DNA of 5,237 nucleotides from an uncultured Clostridia bacterium (GTDB taxonomy: Bacteria > Bacillota > Clostridia > TANB77 > CAG-508): positions 1-5,237 of the forward strand of contig CANQTJ010000104.1 in the NCBI GenBank assembly GCA_947626705.1, written 5' to 3'. Positions 1 through 5,237 of the stretch are shown here, one piece after another. The position numbers were made by a program, and so were the translations under genes. The notes under the pieces were generated by a model that saw only the letters and a list, made by a program, of their open reading frames with translations, ran no database searches and was not told the DNA's origin. Positions within the stretch are counted from its first letter, which is position 1. Every line of letters begins with the position of its first letter.

Positions 1-72
1 GCTTTTATTTAAAATCGGCTGTGAATAGTAACTATTTTTTATTTTTACTTAAAAAAATTTTAAAATTACCTA

Positions 73-101
73 TTGTCAAAAAATAGCTTAAATGTTATAC
101 T
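73..101 (+). promoter_or_regulatory. Predicted sigma-A promoter with extended -10
   Basis: A -35 box TTGTCA (73-78, 5 of 6 to consensus) and a -10 box TATACT (96-101, 5 of 6) are separated by exactly 17 nt. A TG dinucleotide at 93-94 gives an extended -10. Transcription would begin near position 108 and run through the palindrome at 175-256 into the Rpn remnant at 297-713, ending at the hairpin at 761-808. In such AT-rich DNA chance matches are common, but correct boxes, spacing and extended -10 together are better than background. No experimental support is available. Confidence 0.55.
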
Positions 102-174
102 TTGAGTATGTAAAATTTTAATTAAGTTATATAATTAATAAAAAATATAATAAATAACTATAATAAAAATAATC

Positions 175-256
175 TAGTTGATAATAATAATTTTTCAAGT
201 TATGACGCTCGATTGGAATGAGCAGGAATAACTTTAAAAATTATTATTATCAACTA
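175..256. repeat. Long near-perfect inverted repeat (29-bp arms, 24-nt centre)
   Basis: Arm 175-203 pairs with arm 228-256 over 29 positions with a single mismatch (C196 opposite T235). The arms are almost pure A/T, with an ATA-repeat on the left and a TTA-repeat on the right, and they end in TAGTTG and CAACTA. The 24-nt centre (204-227) is the only GC-richer part of the leader and forms its own small stem: GCTC at 207-210 with GAGC at 220-223 around a 9-nt loop. As RNA this is a single long hairpin in the presumed 5' leader of the Rpn remnant; as DNA it could extrude as a cruciform. It lacks a U-tract directly after the right arm, so it is not an ordinary terminator. The terminal TA pair and the compact size would fit a very small miniature inverted-repeat element, but no second copy is in the window. 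Confidence 0.9.
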
Positions 257-296
257 TTTCAAGTTGTAAATTTTTTAATAAAGTTATTAAAACAAT

Positions 297-713
297 ATGA
301 AAAAAATCATATTGACAGACGTACTTGAATTTTATATACTTGAATTGCCAAAGTTCAAAAAATATTATCAAAATACAAATAATACTGTATTGAACTCATG
401 GATAAAATTTATAAACAAACCAGAGGTGATAGATATGGAAGAAACTACTAAGGCAATTAAAAAAGCAAAACAAGTACTAGAAGAAATAAGTCAAGATGAG
501 CATGAAAGATATTTAGCAGAACTAAGAGAAAAATACATAATGGATCAGGCTGATATTGAAGAAGCTGGTTATGATAAAGGCTATAAAGCTGCTATCGAAC
601 AAAGTAATCAAAGAATATTAGTTATTGCTAAAAAATTTAAAGAGCAAAATGTAGATTTTGAAATTATAAGTAAAGCTACTGGCTTAACAATAGATGAAAT
701 CAAAAATTTGTAA
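297..713 (+). CDS. C-terminal fragment of an Rpn-family recombination-promoting nuclease/putative transposase (catalytic domain missing)
   Basis: The 138-residue product matches, from memory of the family, the second half of Rpn/PDDEXK-type proteins of about 280-300 residues. Residues 4-25 resemble the family stretch ending in xELPKF (here LEFYILELPKF). Residues 34-43 carry the WIKFINKPE segment, and residues 60-80 the VLEEIS..E..R.LAELREK helix. Residues 90-138 are the usual tail with a glycine-spaced helix (GYDKGYK) and a final small helical module (ISKATGLTIDEIKNL). In full-length members an N-terminal PD-(D/E)XK nuclease domain precedes this; no part of it is visible. An in-frame TAA lies at 288-290, only two codons before the ATG, and 1-296 has no coding remnant in any frame that I recognise. 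The ATG at 297 has no Shine-Dalgarno sequence, whereas Met47 (435) has a good one. It converges on the DnaB-like gene and shares its terminator. It is either a decaying pseudogene or an orphan small C-terminal protein. Nuclease activity is not expected. Confidence 0.75.
   Translation: MKKIILTDVLEFYILELPKFKKYYQNTNNTVLNSWIKFINKPEVIDMEETTKAIKKAKQVLEEISQDEHERYLAELREKYIMDQADIEEAGYDKGYKAAIEQSNQRILVIAKKFKEQNVDFEIISKATGLTIDEIKNL
422..430 (+). promoter_or_regulatory. Internal Shine-Dalgarno match before Met47 of the Rpn remnant
   Basis: AGAGGTGAT contains eight consecutive bases (GAGGTGAT) complementary to the 16S rRNA 3' end and lies four nt before ATG 435-437. Translation from there would yield a 92-residue protein (435-713) consisting of the helical C-terminal module only. 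The outer start at 297 has no comparable site. The bases also encode the residues PEVID, so a chance match through coding constraint is possible. The choice between the two starts cannot be settled from sequence alone. Confidence 0.4.
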
Positions 714-760
714 TATTTTAAATTTTAATAATTTTATATATGTTTGAAATATAAATATCT

Positions 761-808
761 AAAAACCTAAGTTTTTCTTATAAAATAATAATTTAAACTT
801 AGGTTTTT
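761..808. terminator. Bidirectional rho-independent terminator between convergent genes
   Basis: A perfect 14-bp inverted repeat pairs AAAAACCTAAGTTT (761-774) with AAACTTAGGTTTTT (795-808) around a 20-nt A/T loop. Read on either strand, the stem begins with an A run and ends with five T's, so it can terminate from both sides. It lies 47 nt after the stop of the Rpn remnant on the + strand and 60 nt after the stop of the DnaB-like gene on the - strand. That is where a shared terminator of convergent transcription units is expected. The stem is weak in G/C (CCTAAG core), as usual in very AT-rich genomes. Confidence 0.85.
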
Positions 809-868
809 AAATAGTTTATTATTTTTATATTCTAGCAAAGTATCATCTAAGATGAAAACTATAAAAAT

Positions 869-2596
869 TTATTCTTTCAGTTTTAAATAGCCTAATTCTT
901 CCCAACTATTATATGCCAAATTTAATTTAAATAATAATTTAGGTTTAGCTCCTGCCCTATTTTTATCAACCACACAAGCATAATATCTTACATCAGGATT
1001 TTCTGATTTTTCTAAATCAAAAAATTTTGTATCAACTTCTTTTAAGGAATATTCATATAATCCTAAATTATCCCTATTTATTTGCTTAAATAGACACAAC
1101 GTATCTAAAACTTCTTTTACAGTTCTACTAACTGCTAAATCATTTACATTTAAGTTTATTGGTGATGTTTGATTTTCGGCTAATTGTAATGATGAACATA
1201 TAAAAATATTAAAATTTTGTGCTAAATTTGAAAGTATTGTCGCAGTTTTCTTTATTTCTTCTGGATTTCCAATATTTTCAGTATCTGTTTTTAATGTATC
1301 ATAAAATACATATTCAATATGTTCCTTATAATAATAATTTATTATTACTTTTTTTAGTTCATCGTTCGTATGGTCTGTAATATTAATAAAATATATAGAA
1401 TTTTTTATTTGTTTACTAGCCCATTCTATTGCTTTAATAACTTTATTAAAATCAGAAGATAAATTTGATATTCTTTTTACAAATTGTTTTTGACTTTCTC
1501 CTTCTTCTTTTAAAATATATCCTTTATCATCTGTTCTACATTGTTTTTTGTCATCTGGTTTAAACTTAAACTCTAATAACTCTCCCTCTGAAATTGTAAT
1601 TTTTTGTCCATGTATTTTTTGTATTTCTGGATTATTTATTATTGTTGTAATTAAGCATAGTTTCATTTTTTCTTCAGACATTTCATTTGATATAATTAAT
1701 ACCTTTTTTTGATGGACTAAAGCTGTATACGTTGCTATGTCTATTGTTAATCTACTTTTACCAGAGTTTGATGGCATTGCAAAAGCCATTGTTTCTCCCT
1801 TTCTTATTCCCTTAAACACCTCTGTTATTATTGGAAATGGATAATCTAATCCATTAGATAATTCATTTTCTCCACTTTCCAAAAATTCAACTAAATCTTT
1901 ACTTAGTACCGTTTGCTTAAATTTTTGTGTTATTTTAACTTGTTCTATTGTACTTTCTACTTCTTCTGCTGACATTTTATCATATAGTTCATATTCTGTT
2001 ATTTCTATTATTTTTTCTTGTATATTCTTTTCAGGTGTTTCTAAATATGTTTTTCTAATTATAAATAATTTTTTTAATTCTGTATATATTTTTTCTATAT
2101 TGTAATCTTTATTTTTAACTCCTTGTAATAATTTATGTTTTAATTCATATACTTCTTCAGTATCTTTTGAAAAGTTAAATCTATTTTTTGCTTGTTCTGA
2201 TGAATATTTAGCTCCTTCATTATATAAAATACTTTTATAAATATTTAACATTTCAGGGTCTTCAAAAATACATATTTCAAATAAAAAATAATATTTTGAA
2301 ATTAGTTTTGGGTTTTCTAATAATAGTCCAATATATATTTTTTCTAATTCTATATTGCTTATTTGTTTAGGGTATGTATTATCTTCTACATCATCTACTT
2401 CCTCATTTTCTATTTCTTCGTTTTCTTGACCTTTTTTTATTTCATCTTCTTTATCTTTTAATTCTCTCATTTTTTTTAGTGCTTCAAAATAATTTCCTGT
2501 TGCTACTAAATCTTTTATTTCATTTACATATTTTTCATTTTGTTTGGTTACTTTTATATTATTTAATAATTGATATATTTTATCTATACTTTCCAT
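869..2596 (-). CDS. DnaB-like RecA-fold ATPase/helicase, divergent (575 aa)
   Basis: The C-terminal half has the motif order of the DnaB hexameric helicase family. It shows a relaxed Walker A, AMPSNSGKS (residues 273-281; Lys280, Ser281), with Met274 where the first glycine would be (replicative DnaB has alanine there). A catalytic-glutamate segment SNEMSEE (Glu305) corresponds to SLEMS. Walker B is YVFYD (Asp433), the sensor-like strand ends in SSLQL (Gln471), and KNRAG (545-549; Arg547) sits in the arginine-finger position, followed by the final LLFKLNLAYNSWEE strands. Residues about 82-125 (IYIGLLLENPKLI...) resemble the DnaB N-terminal helical domain. Residues 1-75 are an additional helical and then acidic stretch. 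Replicative DnaB is about 440-450 residues, so this is long; part of the excess is an insertion around 325-390. Role inferred: ATP-driven DNA unwinding or translocation, cytoplasmic, partner unknown. ATG 2594-2596 is the first start after an in-frame TAA. It follows valS by 79 bp with no terminator. It could be a phage-derived or paralogous helicase, and I would not call it dnaB. Confidence 0.85.
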   Translation of the reverse strand: MESIDKIYQLLNNIKVTKQNEKYVNEIKDLVATGNYFEALKKMRELKDKEDEIKKGQENEEIENEEVDDVEDNTYPKQISNIELEKIYIGLLLENPKLISKYYFLFEICIFEDPEMLNIYKSILYNEGAKYSSEQAKNRFNFSKDTEEVYELKHKLLQGVKNKDYNIEKIYTELKKLFIIRKTYLETPEKNIQEKIIEITEYELYDKMSAEEVESTIEQVKITQKFKQTVLSKDLVEFLESGENELSNGLDYPFPIITEVFKGIRKGETMAFAMPSNSGKSRLTIDIATYTALVHQKKVLIISNEMSEEKMKLCLITTIINNPEIQKIHGQKITISEGELLEFKFKPDDKKQCRTDDKGYILKEEGESQKQFVKRISNLSSDFNKVIKAIEWASKQIKNSIYFINITDHTNDELKKVIINYYYKEHIEYVFYDTLKTDTENIGNPEEIKKTATILSNLAQNFNIFICSSLQLAENQTSPINLNVNDLAVSRTVKEVLDTLCLFKQINRDNLGLYEYSLKEVDTKFFDLEKSENPDVRYYACVVDKNRAGAKPKLLFKLNLAYNSWEELGYLKLKE

Positions 2597-2608
2597 ATCT
2601 CTTGTAAT

Positions 2609-2616
2609 TCCTTTCC
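2609..2616 (-). promoter_or_regulatory. Probable ribosome binding site of the DnaB-like gene
   Basis: On the - strand GGAAAGGA lies upstream of the ATG at 2594-2596 with a 12-nt spacer, somewhat longer than the usual 5-9 nt. No better purine site and no alternative ATG, GTG or TTG in frame exists before the upstream TAA, so the ATG stands. The long spacer may mean modest translation. Confidence 0.45.
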
Positions 2617-2675
2617 AAGTTTAAAAACTTTTTAAGTATTGTAGAATGTGAAAATTTACTATATTTCTTTTTTCT

Positions 2676-5237
2676 TTAATTCTTTGTTAGCCTTTCTTCA
2701 ACTTTTTGAAGCATATCTTTGTATTTTCCTAATTTATCTTTTTCTTCTTGAATTTTCTTCTCTGGTGCCTTATTTACAAATCCATGATTTGAAAGCATTT
2801 TTTCACATCTTGCAACTTCCGCTTCTAATCTTATTTTTTCTTCTTGTAGTCTTTTTCTTTCTTCTTCTACATCTACTAATTCATCAAGTGGCATATATAA
2901 CTCAATTCCATCTTGCATTATACTTATTACATTTTCTCCTATTCCTTTTTTGTCTTTTTGTACAGTTAATTTTGTTCCAAAGCCTAATTTTAAAATAAAA
3001 TCTTGTGCTTCTAAAATTGCTTCTTCATATTTTTCAGTTACAAATATTAATTCTGATTTTTTTGATGGGTGTATGTTCATATTTGCTCTTACATTTCTTA
3101 TTTCAACTATTATTTGTTTTATTCTTTCTATTATATCATCATTTTCATCATAATCTACTCTTTGCTTTATTTTTGGCCAATGTGTCACCATTAATTCTTT
3201 ATTATCATAATTTACAAGGCATGAATAAATTTCAGATGTTACAAATGGCATAAATGGATGTAATAATTTTAGTGCGTCTCCAAATACATAATTTAGAACA
3301 AAACTTACTTGTACTTTTTCTTGTTTATTTTCACTATATAATCTAGTTTTTACTATTTCGATATACCAATCGCAAAATTCATTCCAAATAAAATTATAAA
3401 TATTATCAAGTGCAATTCCTAAGTCATATTCTTCTATATTTTTAGTAACTGTTTTAATTAAATAATCTAATTTATTTAAAATCCATCTGTCCTCTAATCT
3501 TAACGCTTCTGTTTTATATTTTCCAGTTTGCTCATCTTTTATTGAATTGCTAAATTCAAATATTTCTTCTTTCGAAGATATATTATTAATTATAAATTTA
3601 GCTGCATTCCATATCTTATTTGCAAAGTTTGATGCTTGTTCTAGTTTTTCTGGCATATATTTTATGTCATTTCCCATTGTTGTTCCAGATAATACTGAAA
3701 ATCTTAATGCATCTGCTCCGTAATTATCAATAATTTCTATTGGGTCAATTCCATTTCCTAATGATTTAGACATTTTTCTTCCTTGTGAATCTCTTACTAT
3801 TCCATGTACAACAACATCACTAAATGGTTTCTGACCTGTTAATTCTAATCCTTGTGTCATCATTCTTGATATCCAAAATGTGATTATATCATAGCCTGTA
3901 ACTAATACATTTGTTGGATAGAAAGTTTTGTAGTCTTCATTCTCTGTATATGGCCAACCAAGTGTTGAAAATGGCCATAATGCAGAACTAAACCATGTAT
4001 CTAATGAATCTTCATCTTGGTGCATTTTGTTTGAGCCACATTTTTCACATTTTTCTGGCATTTCTTTTTTTACATTCATATATCCACATTCATCACAATA
4101 GTAAACTGGTATTCTATGTCCCCACCAAAGTTGTCTTGATATACACCAATCTTGAATGTTATCTAACCAATTAAAATACATTTTTTCATATCTTTTTGGT
4201 ACAAATTTTACTTCGTTATTTCTAACACTATCTGCTGCTCTTTTAGCTAAATCTTTCATACTTATAAACCATTGTTCTGATATTCTTGGTTCTATAGTAT
4301 TATGACATCTATAACATTTTCCTACATTGTGTGTGTAATCTTCTGTTTTTACTAATGCTCCTATTTCTTCTAACTTATTAACAATTAATTTTCTTGCATC
4401 TATTGATTTCATTCCTTTATATTCTGGAACTAAATCTCCCATTATTGAGCTGTCATCAAATACTTCTATTATTTCTAAGTTATGCCTTAATCCTGCTTGA
4501 TAATCATTAGGGTCATGTGCTGGTGTAATTTTTACACAACCTGTTCCAAATTCTTTTTCTACAAATTCATCAGCTATTATTGGTATTTCTTTATTCATTA
4601 TTGGAAGTATACATTTTTTACCTATTAAGTCTTTATATCTTTCATCTTCTGGATGAACTGCAACTGCTGTATCTCCTAGCATTGTTTCTGGTCTTGTTGT
4701 TGCAACAATTATATATTTGTCTGTATCTTTTATTTTGTATCTAATATGCCATAAATGAGATGCTTCGTCTTCATATTCTACTTCTGCATCTGATATTGTT
4801 GTATGACATGATGGACACCAGTTTATCATTTTTTTGCCTTTATAAATTAATCCTTTATTATATAGATTAATAAATTGTTCTAAAACTGCTTCTGATAAAC
4901 CTTCATCCATAGTAAATCTATTTCTTTCCCAATCGCAAGAGCATCCTAATCTTTTTTGTTGTTCTTGAATTGTTCCACCATATTCTTTGGTCCATGCCCA
5001 TGCTCTTTCTAAAAATTCTTCTCTTGTAATATCTGCTTTAGTCAAACCTTCATCTTTTTTCATTTTTTCTACTACTTTTACTTCTGTTGCAATTGCAGCA
5101 TGGTCAGAACCTGGAAGCCATAAGGTATTATAACCTTGCATTCTTTTAAATCTTATTAAGATATCTTGTATTGTATCATCTAATGCATGTCCCATGTGTA
5201 ATTTTCCTGTTACATTTGGTGGTGGCATCATTATACA
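2676..5237 (-). CDS. valS: Valyl-tRNA synthetase (ValRS), 5' end cut by the window edge
   Basis: This class Ia synthetase charges tRNA-Val with valine and edits mischarged threonine. The reading frame stays open to the right edge (two further codons, Cys-Ile, precede the first Met in view), so the true start lies outside; about 40 of roughly 890 residues are missing. Numbering from that first Met, the HIGH signature is HMGH (12-15) within PPPNVTGKLHMGH. The editing domain shows ATTRPETMLGDTAV (177-190) and GTGCVKITPAHDPNDY (229-244). Conserved WCISRQLWWGHRIP (362-375) and TGYDIITFWISRMM (445-458) follow, and KMSKS is at 486-490. Cysteine pairs at 139/142, 306/309, 379/382 and 395/398 look like zinc-binding knuckles. 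The anticodon-binding domain spans about 580-725. The C-terminal coiled-coil arm (about 786-851) contains the family HGFVNKAPEKK stretch, so the 3' end is complete. All catalytic motifs are intact and it should be functional. The start and any T-box leader, common upstream of Firmicute synthetase genes, lie beyond the window. Confidence 0.98.
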   Translation of the reverse strand, partial: CIMMPPPNVTGKLHMGHALDDTIQDILIRFKRMQGYNTLWLPGSDHAAIATEVKVVEKMKKDEGLTKADITREEFLERAWAWTKEYGGTIQEQQKRLGCSCDWERNRFTMDEGLSEAVLEQFINLYNKGLIYKGKKMINWCPSCHTTISDAEVEYEDEASHLWHIRYKIKDTDKYIIVATTRPETMLGDTAVAVHPEDERYKDLIGKKCILPIMNKEIPIIADEFVEKEFGTGCVKITPAHDPNDYQAGLRHNLEIIEVFDDSSIMGDLVPEYKGMKSIDARKLIVNKLEEIGALVKTEDYTHNVGKCYRCHNTIEPRISEQWFISMKDLAKRAADSVRNNEVKFVPKRYEKMYFNWLDNIQDWCISRQLWWGHRIPVYYCDECGYMNVKKEMPEKCEKCGSNKMHQDEDSLDTWFSSALWPFSTLGWPYTENEDYKTFYPTNVLVTGYDIITFWISRMMTQGLELTGQKPFSDVVVHGIVRDSQGRKMSKSLGNGIDPIEIIDNYGADALRFSVLSGTTMGNDIKYMPEKLEQASNFANKIWNAAKFIINNISSKEEIFEFSNSIKDEQTGKYKTEALRLEDRWILNKLDYLIKTVTKNIEEYDLGIALDNIYNFIWNEFCDWYIEIVKTRLYSENKQEKVQVSFVLNYVFGDALKLLHPFMPFVTSEIYSCLVNYDNKELMVTHWPKIKQRVDYDENDDIIERIKQIIVEIRNVRANMNIHPSKKSELIFVTEKYEEAILEAQDFILKLGFGTKLTVQKDKKGIGENVISIMQDGIELYMPLDELVDVEEERKRLQEEKIRLEAEVARCEKMLSNHGFVNKAPEKKIQEEKDKLGKYKDMLQKVEERLTKN

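Larger units (their letters stand above)
1..296. other. AT-rich non-coding region
   Basis: No open frame of useful length and no coding remnant that I recognise lies in this stretch on either strand. It holds the promoter at 73-101, the long palindrome at 175-256 and a short palindrome AATAGT-A-ACTATT at 24-36. A 9-nt direct repeat TTTCAAGTT occurs at 193-201 and 257-265. I saw no tRNA, rRNA or known riboswitch core. What lies left of position 1 is unknown, so the first ~70 bases may be the 3' flank of another gene. Confidence 0.6.

Noticed and set aside
24..36. Short palindrome AATAGT-A-ACTATT, a possible operator
   Set aside because: Six-base arms of nearly pure A/T are expected often in this composition, and it lies upstream of the -35 box without a known regulator nearby.
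1..296. CRISPR array, tRNA or riboswitch in the left non-coding region
   Set aside because: No regularly spaced repeats, no cloverleaf and no recognised aptamer core; the only repeats are the palindrome and a 9-nt direct repeat.
843..855. Palindrome TCATCT-A-AGATGA between the DnaB-like stop and the terminator
   Set aside because: Too short, the one-base centre prevents a full hairpin, and nothing links it to a function.
2611..2640. Inverted repeats in the valS to DnaB-like gap (AAGTTTAAAAACTT and TTAAAAAGTTTTTAA) as a terminator
   Set aside because: Stems are short, nearly all A/T, with one- or two-base loops; they would not terminate and the two genes more likely share a transcript.
2658..2663. 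TATAGT on the - strand as a -10 box for the DnaB-like gene
   Set aside because: The matching -35 position reads CAAAGA, a poor fit; no convincing promoter of its own is visible.
2374..3253. Several + strand open frames (2374-2607, 2648-2998, 2950-3153, 3005-3253) rich in Leu and Phe that look like membrane proteins
   Set aside because: They are antisense to valS and the DnaB-like gene; Lys/Glu-rich AT-rich genes read backwards give Leu/Phe-rich frames. No independent start signal or family match.
5160..5237. Met at 5229-5231 as the true start of valS
   Set aside because: The two codons before it stay open and encode Cys-Ile, matching the family CIMMPPPNVTG block, and ValRS always has about 40 residues before the HIGH region.

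Overview
The window is strongly AT-rich and reads cleanly in the standard bacterial code: tryptophans are TGG and all three genes end in TAA. The valyl-tRNA synthetase is of the clostridial type, with the CIMMPPPNVTGKLHMGHA block around its HIGH motif. The source is therefore most likely a low-GC Firmicute of the class Clostridia, possibly an uncultured gut lineage. I cannot name the species.

Layout from left to right. Positions 1-296 hold no convincing gene. They contain a good sigma-A-type promoter on the + strand (73-101) and a long near-perfect palindrome (175-256) that would sit in the 5' leader of the transcript. Positions 297-713 (+) encode only the C-terminal part of an Rpn-family (PD-(D/E)XK) recombination-promoting nuclease/putative transposase. 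The catalytic half is missing. A Shine-Dalgarno match lies inside this remnant, just before its second methionine. A 14-bp hairpin at 761-808 is a shared terminator for this gene and the gene converging on it.

The rest lies on the - strand. valS (2676 to the right edge, missing about 40 N-terminal residues) is followed after 79 bp by a 575-residue DnaB-like RecA-fold ATPase (869-2596). No terminator separates the two, so they are probably cotranscribed, ending at the 761-808 hairpin.

valS is ordinary housekeeping. The points worth attention are the orphan Rpn C-terminal domain with its own promoter and leader palindrome, which could be decay or a free-standing RpnS-like inhibitor, and the divergent DnaB-like ATPase downstream of valS, which is not the ordinary replicative helicase. 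Nothing here proves a new system.
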